From: Symbioplanes lichenis
Lineage (GTDB): Bacteria; Actinomycetota; Actinomycetes; Mycobacteriales; Micromonosporaceae
Direction of reading: 5' to 3'
Assembly: GCF_030709675.1 (NCBI RefSeq)
Contig: NZ_JAUZQD010000019.1
Location: forward strand, 62,001 to 126,000
Length of the DNA: 64,000 bases
Of the stretch, positions 9,334-16,589 are shown piece after piece; the stretch's first letter is position 1, and each line of letters starts with the position of its first letter. The position numbers and the translations under genes are program-made. The notes below the pieces were generated by a model, which searched no databases, had not been told where the DNA came from, and saw nothing but the letters and a program-made list of their open reading frames with translations.

Positions 9334-9956
9334 TCCGCGTCCTGATGGTGGACGACCAGCAGCTGATCCGGGCCGGTCTGCGCATGCTGTGCGACGCCCA
9401 GCCCGACCTGGAGGTGGTCGGCGAGGCCGGCGACGGCCGGGAGGCGGTGACCCTGGCCGAGCGGCTGGTCCCCGACCTGATCGTCATGGACCTGCGCATG
9501 CCCGGGCTGGACGGCATCACGGCGACCGGGCGCATCCTCGCGGCGCGACCGGCCGCGCGGGTGCTGGTGCTGACGACCTTCGGCGACGACGACCACCTCT
9601 ATCCCGCGCTGACCGCCGGCGCCTGCGGGTTCCTCCTCAAGGACGCGTCGCCGGAGGAGCTGCTGGACGGCATCCGCCGGGCCGCCGCCGGCGAGAGCCC
9701 GTTCAGCCCCGAGGTGCTGCGCCGGCTCGTGCACCGGGCCGTGTAGGCGCGCGCCCCGCAGGCCGTACCGGCGGCGGGGCTGACCGACCGGGAACGGGAC
9801 GTGCTCGCGCTGGTGGGCGAGGGGCTCGGCAACACGGAGATCGCCGAGCGGCTGCACATCGGCGTGACCACCGTGAAGACGCACGTCACGAGCCTGATGG
9901 CGAAGACCGGGAGCCCGAATCGCGTACGCCTGGCCCTCTTCGCGCACGGAGCTTGA
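9330..9956 (+). pseudogene. NarL/LuxR-type response regulator interrupted by in-frame TAG
   Basis: Codons 1-138 encode a complete receiver domain: acidic pair DD at residues 8-9, phospho-acceptor D54 in VMDLRMPGLDG, and K104 in FLLKDASPEE. Codon 139 (9744-9746) is TAG. Without any frame change the next 69 codons encode a full LuxR-type helix-turn-helix: LTDRERDVLALVGEGLGNTEIAERL and TTVKTHVTSLMAKTG, ending at TGA 9954-9956. Restored length (208 codons) is normal for NarL-type regulators. One substitution (for example from CAG, GAG or TGG) explains it. As read, the product is a DNA-binding-deficient receiver, unless the codon is misread or is a sequencing error. Confidence 0.93.
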
Positions 9957-10027
9957 CCCCCGGACTTCTGTTGTCGCCGGGCGGCGGGCGCGTCTTCGAG
10001 GTGTCCACCCCCTGCGAAAGGAACGTC

Positions 10028-10764
10028 ATGCGCCGACTATTGATGGCCGCCGGTGTGCTGGCCGTCGCCGTGCCGGCCGGGATCGTCGCGGTGTCCATGC
10101 TCCCCGCCGGAGCCGCGGTGACCCCGATCGGCGGCGGCGTCTACACGCTGGCCGCGGCGGCCAGCGGCAAGTGCGTCGACGTGCCGAGCTCGTCCACCAC
10201 GAGCGGGACGCAGCTGCAGCAGTACGGCTGCGGCGACGGCACGAAGACCAACCAGCTCTGGACGTTCACGGCGTCGGCCGCGGCGTCCGGCAAGTTCCTG
10301 GTGAAGAGCGTCGCCACCGGGCTCTGCGTCAGCACGAAGGACGGGTCGACGGCCCGCAACAACCCGATCGTCGAGGGAACCTGCTCCTACGTCGCCCGGA
10401 TGCGAACGACACGTCGGTGGGCGACGCGGACGGCGACGGCAAGGACGAGATTGTCTACGGCGCCGCCGCGATCGACGACAACGGCAAGCTCCTGTGGCGC
10501 AGCGGCCTCGGCCATGGCGACAGCCTCCACGTCGGCGACCTGATCCCGTCGCGCGCCGGCCTCGAGGTCTACCGCCCGTCGGAGAGCACCTCCCAGCCGA
10601 CCGACGCTCGCACGGGCGCCGTCATCTGGTCCCACCCCTCGTGCGGCTGTGACAACGGCCGCGCCGTCGCGGGTGACGTCTACGCGGGCAGCGCCGGCGC
10701 TCACCGACTCCTCGGCGCGGCGCAGCAAAAACCAACCCCGCGACCCGGTCGCGCCCGGAGGTGA
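10028..10764 (+). pseudogene. Secreted CBM13 (ricin-type) / rhamnogalacturonan lyase (PL11) remnant
   Basis: From ATG 10028 (good AAAGGA upstream) the frame encodes a signal peptide MRRLLMAAGVLAVAVPAGI... and about one and a half ricin-B/CBM13 repeats with NQLWTFT (QxW motif) and LCVSTKDG. At about 10390 the sensible reading shifts frame: from 10396 to about 10701 it encodes PDANDTSVGDADGDGKDEI, YGAAAIDDNGKLLW, LGHGDSLHVGDLIPSR and SHPSCGCDNGR, hallmarks of the calcium-binding propeller of family 11 rhamnogalacturonan lyases. After GSAGA similarity stops, and the frame ends at 10762-10764. This looks like an internal deletion with frameshift in a once larger pectin-degrading enzyme, followed by 3' loss. 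Confidence 0.8.
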
Positions 10765-10787
10765 CCCACTCACCCCCGGGCGCGACC
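10747..10787. terminator. Large GC hairpin after PL11 remnant
   Basis: GGTCGCGCCCGG (10747-10758) pairs perfectly with 10776-10787; the pairing extends by a second 4-bp GGTG/CACC stem around loop ACCCACT. No T-tract. It overlaps the last codons of the remnant frame and is likely the old transcription terminator of the pectinase gene, retained after decay. Confidence 0.6.
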
Positions 10788-10978
10788 ATCGCAAGCGCAA
10801 AGGCACAGTTGCGGGCGGAGGTGCGGGAACAGTCACGCCGCCGCGCAATCGTCATGAACGCAAGACGCACGTGGCGAAGCCCCGAACGACGCACCTGACG
10901 CGCTCGACGCCGGCGCGACCGTCACGGGCCCAAAGCCCAGGCGGCGCGGACGCAGGCGACACACTCGAAGCCGGCGCA

Positions 10979-11168
10979 GACGTCAACAGCGCAGCGCCCG
11001 AGCACGCGCATGTCCGAACGCCACAGGCGCAACGCTCAAGCCCGCGCAGAACCCGAACGCCAAGCGCGCAAGTCAACCCGAGCCCGCGCGGGCCCAACGT
11101 CAAAAGCGCAACGCCCAAGCCCCCGCCGACCCGAACGTCAGCAGCGCCCGAACCGGCGCCGGCGGGCA
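10979..11168. repeat. Degenerate tandem array, ~37-40 bp unit, five copies
   Basis: Units start at 10979, 11016, 11055, 11096 and 11133, each beginning GAACGYCA or similar, followed by AGCGCAACGC, CAAGCCCGCGC and ACCC. Copies differ at many positions and by small indels. The array fills the gap between the PL11 remnant and the stop of the old-yellow enzyme gene (11171). DNA from about 10790 to 10978 is similar in composition and may contain still more degenerate copies; I see no gene in 10765-11170. Confidence 0.6.
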
Positions 11169-11170
11169 GG

Positions 11171-12253
11171 TCAGGGGTGGAGGGCGCGGGCGGCGCGGGC
11201 GTACTGCGGGGGCAGCGGGTGGTCGGCGCCCAGCTCGAGGGCGGCGCGGCGCGGCCAGAAGGGGTCGACGAGGAGCTGGCGGCCGAGGGCGACCGCGTCC
11301 GCCTGGCCCTCGGTCAGAATCTTCTCCGCCTGGTGGGGGTCGGTGATGACGCCGACGGCGGCCGTCGGGAGGCCGGTCTCGCGGCGGATGCGCTCGGCGA
11401 ACTCGACCTGGTAGCCGGGGCCGACCGGGATCGTGGCCGCCGGCACGTTGCCGCCCGTGGACACGTGGATCAGATCGGCGCCGTCCTCGCGGAGCAGGGC
11501 GGACAGCCGCACGGTGTCGTCGGCGGTCCAGCCCTCGGGCTCGACCCAGTCGGTGGCCGAGACCCGCACGAAGAGCGGCAGCCCGGGCCCGATCTCGGCC
11601 CGGACGGCGGCCACCACCCGGCGGGCCAGCCGCACCCGGTTGTCGAAGGAGCCGCCGTAGGAGTCGTCGCGCCGGTTGGAGAGCGGCGACAGGAACTCGT
11701 GGATCAGGTAGCCGTGCGCCGCGTGCACCTCGATCACCTGGTAGCCGGCGTCGACCGCGCGCCGGGCCGCCGCCGCGAAGTCGGCCACCACCCCGTCGAG
11801 CTCGCCGGCGGTCAGCGCGTGCGGCACCGGGCGGGTCTCGTCGAAGGCCACCTCGCTCGGGCCGACGACCTGCCACCCGCCCTCGTCGAGCGGCAGGACG
11901 CGGCCGCCCTCGAACTCCTTGGCCGTGCCGCCCTTGCGCCCCGCGTGGGCGAGCTGGATGCCGGGGACCACGCCCTGCGCCGCCATGAGCGCGGTCAGCC
12001 GGCGGTGCCCCGCGACCTGCTCGGACGACCAGATGCCGAGGTCGGCGTGCGAGATGCGGCCCTCGGGCGACACCCCGGTCGCCTCGACGAGGATCAGGCC
12101 GGGCCCGCCCGTCGCGCGCGCCCCGTAGTGCTGGACGTGCCAGTCGACCGGCTCCCCGGTGACCGGAGCGCTGTATTGGCACATGGGCGCCATCCACACC
12201 CGGTTGGGCAGGGTGACGTCACGGATGGTGAACGGGTCGAAGAGCGCGGCCAT
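11171..12253 (-). CDS. Old yellow enzyme family NADH:flavin oxidoreductase (YqjM/NamA type)
   Basis: A 360-residue FMN-dependent TIM-barrel ene-reductase. The N-terminal LPNRVWMAPMCQYSA has the Cys (about residue 25) that distinguishes the thermophilic-like YqjM/NamA subclass; QLAHAGRKG and EVHAAHGYLIHEFLSPLSNRR are the substrate-binding and phosphate-binding signatures, and GRQLLVDPFWPRRAA the C-terminal active-site part. It should reduce activated C=C bonds of enones, maleimides or nitro compounds using NAD(P)H. Length is normal. A TAGCGT box 6 nt before ATG 12253 suggests a leaderless transcript. Neighbours do not point to a pathway. Confidence 0.93.
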   Translation of the reverse strand: MAALFDPFTIRDVTLPNRVWMAPMCQYSAPVTGEPVDWHVQHYGARATGGPGLILVEATGVSPEGRISHADLGIWSSEQVAGHRRLTALMAAQGVVPGIQLAHAGRKGGTAKEFEGGRVLPLDEGGWQVVGPSEVAFDETRPVPHALTAGELDGVVADFAAAARRAVDAGYQVIEVHAAHGYLIHEFLSPLSNRRDDSYGGSFDNRVRLARRVVAAVRAEIGPGLPLFVRVSATDWVEPEGWTADDTVRLSALLREDGADLIHVSTGGNVPAATIPVGPGYQVEFAERIRRETGLPTAAVGVITDPHQAEKILTEGQADAVALGRQLLVDPFWPRRAALELGADHPLPPQYARAARALHP

Positions 12254-12259
12254 GATTCG

Positions 12260-12265
12260 ACGCTA
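12260..12265 (-). promoter_or_regulatory. -10-like box for leaderless old yellow enzyme gene
   Basis: TAGCGT (minus strand) lies 6 nt before the ATG with no Shine-Dalgarno between them, so transcription probably begins at the start codon. Confidence 0.5.
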
Positions 12266-12299
12266 GGCCGCGATCAGGCGCAGCGGCCAGAGACGACCG

Positions 12300-12926
12300 T
12301 CACGCCGACTGCGGCTTGTACGCCCAGTGCCACGACTCACGCGGGACATTCTCCACGAAACCGTACTTGTCGGCATTGGCCCGCATCCACTTCAGCGCCT
12401 TGCCGTCCAGGTCGAGGTCGGTCGCCATGCCCCAGCCGTGCTCACTGGTGCCGGGCTTGGCCGCTAGCCCGCCCTGCGAGTAGAGGCCCTTGCGCCGGGC
12501 CAGATCGACCTGTTCCTCGTACGGACGGTAGCTGTCGGTGATCCCGATGTGCACGCCCTGGGCCTTGGCGTCCTGCATCATCCGGTTGAGGTTCTCGGCC
12601 GCCGGCGCCCACAGCTTGTGGCCGGTGCTGCCGACCTTCTCCAGCGCGCCGGCCGGGATCTTCCCGTTCCCGTACGCCGCCAGCTCGGTCGGAATCCCCT
12701 TGCTGTTCAGCGTGTACGTCTTGTTCGCCGCACTGGCCGGCGTCGCGTTCTGCGCGCCCATGGCGTTCTGGAGCACCGACGCGAACGCCGCGCCCGAGGC
12801 GGTCGTGGCCCCGGGGGCGCCGGCGGCCGTCGTGGCCGGAGCGGTCTTCGTCGCCTGCGCGGTCTGCAGCGCGATCATCCGGCTCTGGATGTCCGCGATC
12901 CGGTTGTTGATCCTGTCGATCCCCAC
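12300..12926 (-). CDS. M15-family D-alanyl-D-alanine carboxypeptidase-like peptidase
   Basis: A 208-residue protein with a Peptidase_M15/VanY-type domain in its C-terminal half: ITDSYRPYEEQVDLA, PGTSEHGWGMATDLD (zinc ligands in SxHxxGxAxD) and ESWHWAY (second His ligand). The N-terminal ~90 residues start with a short helix (RINNRIADIQSRMIALQ) and an Ala/Thr-rich linker, without a typical signal peptide, so the route to the cell wall is unclear; such modules also occur in phage-like lysins and flagellar or spore contexts. GTG 12926 is chosen because GGAGGA lies 6 nt upstream. It probably trims peptidoglycan stem peptides. Confidence 0.88.
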   Translation of the reverse strand: MGIDRINNRIADIQSRMIALQTAQATKTAPATTAAGAPGATTASGAAFASVLQNAMGAQNATPASAANKTYTLNSKGIPTELAAYGNGKIPAGALEKVGSTGHKLWAPAAENLNRMMQDAKAQGVHIGITDSYRPYEEQVDLARRKGLYSQGGLAAKPGTSEHGWGMATDLDLDGKALKWMRANADKYGFVENVPRESWHWAYKPQSA

Positions 12927-12955
12927 GGCGGGTCCTCCGGCTGCTCGGCGGGCTA

Positions 12956-13118
12956 GGGTCTGTTTCGGACGGGATCGCCGGGCTGCGTCCGGCCCAGCTT
13001 CCGCCTGGCCGCACGCCGCGAACATCCCCATCCAACACCGGGATGAGGGCGCCCGCGGCGCACACCCAGACGAAACCTGGACTCGGCCTCGCTCCGACGC
13101 CCCGGCCGAAACAGACCC
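12956..13118. mobile_element. MITE-like element with 13-bp perfect terminal inverted repeats
   Basis: GGGTCTGTTTCGG at 12956-12968 is repeated in perfect inverted orientation at 13106-13118, bounding 163 bp; inner sequence next to each end is also partly complementary, and the centre carries a further hairpin (ATCCAACACCGGGAT). There is no transposase frame. It sits between the M15 peptidase and the ribA stop codon. Flanking bases do not give a clear target duplication (CTA on the left, TGA on the right). The size and inverted ends suit a miniature element mobilised in trans. Confidence 0.6.
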
Positions 13119-13172
13119 TGACCCCTGCCTCTTCGGCGCAACCGGAGGACAACTGAGCTGCTACCGCCGGTT

Positions 13173-13787
13173 TCACACCGCCAGCGGCAGATCGATCGTG
13201 TGCGCGGTGTGGGAGATCTTGGCCTGGAGATAGCGGACGTTCGCCGCGGAGGCGTGCACCCCGGTCGGCACGACGTGGCGCACGTCCACCCCGAGACCGC
13301 GCAGCTGGGCGGCCTTGTCCGGATTGTTGGTGAGCAGGTCCACGGCCGGCGCGCCGAGCGTGGTGAGCATCTGGGCGGCGGCGGTGTAGTCCCGTTCGTC
13401 GTCCGCGTGCCCCAGTGCCCGGTTCGCCTCGTACGTGTCCATGCCCAGGTCCTGGAGCGCGTACGCGTCGAGCTTGCTGTAGAGCCCGATGCCCCGACCC
13501 TCCTGCCGCAGATAGAGCAGGTAGCCGCCGACGCCGGCGATGCGCTCGACGGCCTCGCGCAGCTGGGGGCCGCAGTCGCAGCGCTGCGAGCCGAACACGT
13601 CGCCGGTCAGGCACTCCGAGTGTGGTCGCACCAGCGGCACCGCGGCGTTCTCCACGTCGCCGAGCGCCAGCGCGAGGTGCTCCTTGCCGTCGGCGAGGCC
13701 GTGGAACGTGACAACCTGCGCGGTGGTGCCCCACCCGTCCGCGAACTGCAGCGGGACGGTGACACGGCTACGGATACCCAGCGGCAT
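13173..13787 (-). CDS. ribA: GTP cyclohydrolase II
   Basis: A 204-residue stand-alone GTP cyclohydrolase II, first step of riboflavin synthesis (GTP to 2,5-diamino-6-ribosylamino-pyrimidinone phosphate). The zinc-binding signature is HSECLTGDVFGSQRCDCG (Cys 59, 70, 72), followed by YLRQEGRGIGLYSKLDAYALQ and DLLTNNPDKAAQL. It is not fused to RibB, unlike the common actinobacterial bifunctional enzyme, and no other rib genes are nearby, so it is probably a second, specially regulated copy or belongs to a flavin/deazaflavin-derived product. ATG 13787 has AAGGAG 5 nt upstream. The promoter region carries strong dyads (next entry). Confidence 0.95.
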   Translation of the reverse strand: MPLGIRSRVTVPLQFADGWGTTAQVVTFHGLADGKEHLALALGDVENAAVPLVRPHSECLTGDVFGSQRCDCGPQLREAVERIAGVGGYLLYLRQEGRGIGLYSKLDAYALQDLGMDTYEANRALGHADDERDYTAAAQMLTTLGAPAVDLLTNNPDKAAQLRGLGVDVRHVVPTGVHASAANVRYLQAKISHTAHTIDLPLAV

Positions 13788-13790
13788 GAC

Positions 13791-13854
13791 GACTCCTTAA
13801 GCACTTGACGCTTCAAGTACGAGGTCGACCGTACCCCGCACTTGTTAAGGAGTC
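13791..13854. promoter_or_regulatory. Nested inverted repeats upstream of ribA
   Basis: ACTTGA-CGCT-TCAAGT (13803-13818) is a perfect 6+6 dyad of the MarR-operator kind. It is enclosed by a longer inverted pair GACTCCTTAA (13791-13800) and TTAAGGAGTC (13845-13854). The inner arm of the outer pair includes the ribA ribosome-binding site, and CACTTG recurs next to the far arm. This could be a repressor operator, an RNA hairpin that hides the AAGGAG, or both. Confidence 0.65.
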
Positions 13855-13886
13855 CACGCAGCAAACGTCACAACGGATCAAGAAAG

Positions 13887-15023
13887 TCAGGAAGGAATAG
13901 TGGCGGGCTCGCGGACCTCGTTGCCCTCGATGCGGTCCCGGACCTCCAGATCGAGCTCCGAGACGCGGTCGCTGCGGTTCGGCAGCAGGTTCGTGACCAG
14001 CACCAACAGGCAGCCGACGCCGGCGTAGAGGCCCAGCACGAGCAGGTGGCCGCCGATCGGCGCCGCCGGGAAGTACAAGTTGTCGCGGACCGCCTGGACC
14101 CCGGCGCCGGTCGGCAGATTCTCGCCCAGCACCCGGCCGAAGGCGGGTAGGAACTCGGGCAGGATGCTGGCGCCCGAGATGACCGTCCCGACCGTGAAGT
14201 AGAGGGCACCGACCAGGGCGCCCCCGGGCCCGAGAAGGGCCACCGCGCCCGCCGTCGACGCGGTGATCGCGAGCGAGACGAGCCCGAAGATCGCGAACAT
14301 CTCCCCCTGGTCCGCCCCGGTGCCGACCCCGAACCAGCTCATCGACCACAGGACGACGGCCGCGCTGCTGAGGGCGTACACGATGAGGGTCGCGAGGTGG
14401 CCCAGGCCGCGCTTCCAGGATCGGCGGGTGCGCGGGATCAGCCGCCCGAGTCCCAGCGAGGCGATCGTCCCGCCGAGGGCCAGCGCCTGGGTGAGAAAGC
14501 CGAGCGAGACGCCGTTGACGTCGTCGGTGGGCAGCGGCACCACGTCGCTGACCGCGGGCGGGGTGGCGAGCGTCTTGGCCTGGGCGATCGACACGGTGTC
14601 GCCCTCGCGGGCCAGCGCGGCCAGCTGCTCCTCGTTCTGCTGGGCGATCACGCCGGTGTAGGTCGTCCGCAGCAGGTTCGCGGCGGCCGACCCGGCGGCC
14701 CCGGCGACGTAGAGCTGCGGCTGCACGCCGGTGACGTCGACCCCGCCGTAGATCTCACGGCGCTTGATCGCGGTCTGCAGCGCCGGCACGGTGTCGTAGC
14801 TCTCGACCCGGAAGGCACCGTCGCGCTCGAGCAGGTCGATGATCGCGTCCTGCTTGACCACGGGCGAGATCAGCCCCACCGGTACGTCGTGCGGGGCGGC
14901 CTTGTGCCCCATGCCGAGGTAGTACGCGGTCAGCACCAGCTGGACCACCGCGCCGGCCAGGCACACGACGAGCGCGAAGCGCCGGAACTGGCGGACCGAG
15001 GTGATCGGACTGGACTCTGCCAT
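13887..15023 (-). CDS. Membrane protein, YhgE/Pip or DUF3533-like (ABC-2-type permease fold)
   Basis: A 378-residue protein: one N-terminal membrane helix (about residues 12-35), an extracytoplasmic domain of ~150 residues (VPVGLISPVVKQDAIIDLLERDGAF...), then five or six membrane helices and a charged cytoplasmic tail. This layout matches YhgE/Pip-like proteins and the permease half of ABC-2 exporters, often involved in export or stress tolerance. No ATPase gene is adjacent. ATG 15023 gives a natural N-terminus; an in-frame start at 15050 adds nine residues. Function unknown. Confidence 0.78.
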   Translation of the reverse strand: MAESSPITSVRQFRRFALVVCLAGAVVQLVLTAYYLGMGHKAAPHDVPVGLISPVVKQDAIIDLLERDGAFRVESYDTVPALQTAIKRREIYGGVDVTGVQPQLYVAGAAGSAAANLLRTTYTGVIAQQNEEQLAALAREGDTVSIAQAKTLATPPAVSDVVPLPTDDVNGVSLGFLTQALALGGTIASLGLGRLIPRTRRSWKRGLGHLATLIVYALSSAAVVLWSMSWFGVGTGADQGEMFAIFGLVSLAITASTAGAVALLGPGGALVGALYFTVGTVISGASILPEFLPAFGRVLGENLPTGAGVQAVRDNLYFPAAPIGGHLLVLGLYAGVGCLLVLVTNLLPNRSDRVSELDLEVRDRIEGNEVREPATIPS

Positions 15024-15382
15024 GAGATCCAGGGAACCATTTTTCGCCACCCCGGCCGCGCCGTTTCCCTAAAAGGGGACGACCCGCTCCCCGCACCGGC
15101 CCCGGATGAATGAGTGAATCGTCACAGCCCGGCCCCCGCGCGGATAGCGCGGGGCTGGCCGGAATGCGCAACCCGATGTTTTACCTGGGACAACGGACGC
15201 CGACGGCCGTGACACCGGCCCGGCGATATTTTCGGGTGGCCCCTCGGGGCCACGACCCGGGCGGCCCGGCCCGAAATCCCCGTTGCCCCAGGTCACTTGA
15301 GTGTCCAGTAAGGACATGGATGGACCCGCCCCCGCCCCGGGTGTGTCCTTTGTGACGACGGGCCACCCTCGGCACCCACCGG
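15024..15382. other. Non-coding gap upstream of GAPDH-like gene
   Basis: The gap to the GAPDH-like gene (about 485 bp in all) has no credible gene. It holds scattered GC dyads, for example CGATATTTTCGG around 15218 and GGCCCCTCGGGGCC near 15241, and the promoter described next. Confidence 0.5.
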
Positions 15383-15411
15383 TTGACGTGCAAGTTGCAC
15401 ACTCATAGTGT
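15383..15411 (+). promoter_or_regulatory. Promoter of GAPDH-like gene with palindromic spacer
   Basis: TTGACG (15383-15388) and TAGTGT (15406-15411) are 17 bp apart, a good housekeeping-sigma promoter. The perfect palindrome GTGCAA-G-TTGCAC (15388-15400) fills most of the spacer, a position where a bound repressor would block polymerase. Its 11-bp core recurs at 36833-36843. Confidence 0.7.
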
Positions 15412-15509
15412 CAGATACGTGACCGGCGGTACTGGCCTCGACGCCATTCCGGCCCGGTCCCGGTGCACTCGGCGTGCATTCTTGATCGGCCGACCGCGAG
15501 GAGTTCTTG

Positions 15510-16580
15510 GTGAGTGTCAGGATCGGCATCAACGGATTCGGGCGGATCGGGCGGTCACTCCTGCGTATCGCCGCGGAGCACCCTTCCGCAATCACCGTCG
15601 CCGCCATTAACGACATCGCTCCGGTGGACCGTTTGGCGTACGGGCTGAAACGCGACAGCCTGCGCGGCCGCTTCGCCGGCTCGGTGTCGGTGGCCCCCGG
15701 CCGGCTCATCGTCGGCGACCAGCCGGTGTGGACCTGGCACGAGGCGCAGCCGGCCCGCATCCCGTGGGCGGACGCCGGCGTCGACGTGGTCATCGAGGCC
15801 ACCGGCAAGTTCCGCGACGGCGACCTCGCCCGCACCCACATCACCCACGGCGGCGCGCGCAAGGTGGTCATCAGCGCCTCCGCCGACCGGCCCGACGCGG
15901 TGCTCGTGTGGGGCGCCAACCACGAGACGTACGATCCGGACCGCCACGACGTCGTCTCCCCCGCCTCGTGCGGGGTCAACGCCCTCTCCGTGCTGGCCAA
16001 GGTGCTGCTCGACCGGTTCGGGCTGCGCAGCGTGCACACGACCGTGGTGCTGGCGGCGCAGGGCTGGCAGAAGATCCACGACAGCCTCACGGACACCTCC
16101 CGCAACGACCCCCGGCTCGGCCGCGCGGCGCAGACCAGCATCCTTCCCCACGACCACGTGGCCGGCGACCTGGTGAGCGTCGTGCTGCCCGGGCTCGGCC
16201 CGATCCGCTACAGCTACTACTGCGTGCCCACCCCGGTCGGCTCGCTGGCCGAGGTCAGCGGCTTCACCGACCGCCCGGTCAGCGCCGAGGAGGTCAACCG
16301 CGCGATCGCCGAGGCCGCGGCGGGCCCCCTGCGCGGCGTCATCGACTACGACCCCGACCCCACGGTCTCGATCGACGTCCTCAACAACCCGGCCTCCTGC
16401 CTCTTCGACCCGTCCGGCACCCGTACCTCGGCCGACGGGGGCGTGCAGGTGCGCGGCTGGTTCGACAACGAGTGGGGCTTCTCCAACCGGCTCCTCGACC
16501 TGGCCCGGCTGCTGGGGAAACGTGAGCCCGTGCCGGCGGGCGCGGGCCGGGCGCCCGAGGTCGTCCCCGCCGCGGTGTAG
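15510..16580 (+). CDS. Divergent glyceraldehyde-3-phosphate dehydrogenase homologue
   Basis: A 356-residue homologue: RIGINGFGRIGR (NAD fold), AINDIAPVDRLAYGLKRDS, EATGKFRDGD and a C-terminal WFDNEWGFSNRLLDL match type I GAPDH. The active site does not. The SNASCTTN motif is SPASCGVN (Cys154 kept, both Thr lost); the TTVHAYT segment is TTVVLAAQG, replacing the catalytic His by Val; and the RVPT phosphate-binding Arg is Cys (YCVPT, about residue 238). Normal GAPDH chemistry is unlikely, so this may be a redox-sensing or moonlighting paralogue, or act on another aldehyde. GTG 15510 is chosen: GAGGAG lies 6 nt upstream. Its own promoter precedes it. Confidence 0.88.
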   Translation: MSVRIGINGFGRIGRSLLRIAAEHPSAITVAAINDIAPVDRLAYGLKRDSLRGRFAGSVSVAPGRLIVGDQPVWTWHEAQPARIPWADAGVDVVIEATGKFRDGDLARTHITHGGARKVVISASADRPDAVLVWGANHETYDPDRHDVVSPASCGVNALSVLAKVLLDRFGLRSVHTTVVLAAQGWQKIHDSLTDTSRNDPRLGRAAQTSILPHDHVAGDLVSVVLPGLGPIRYSYYCVPTPVGSLAEVSGFTDRPVSAEEVNRAIAEAAAGPLRGVIDYDPDPTVSIDVLNNPASCLFDPSGTRTSADGGVQVRGWFDNEWGFSNRLLDLARLLGKREPVPAGAGRAPEVVPAAV

Positions 16581-16589
16581 AACTGACGG

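Noticed and set aside
10649..12541. 630-codon plus-strand frame
   Set aside because: Runs through repeat DNA and antisense to the old yellow enzyme gene; no domain.
12956..13118. Complete insertion sequence
   Set aside because: 163 bp cannot encode a transposase and no frame resembles one.
13788..13886. FMN riboswitch before ribA
   Set aside because: The conserved RFN element cores are absent; the leader instead carries short perfect dyads.
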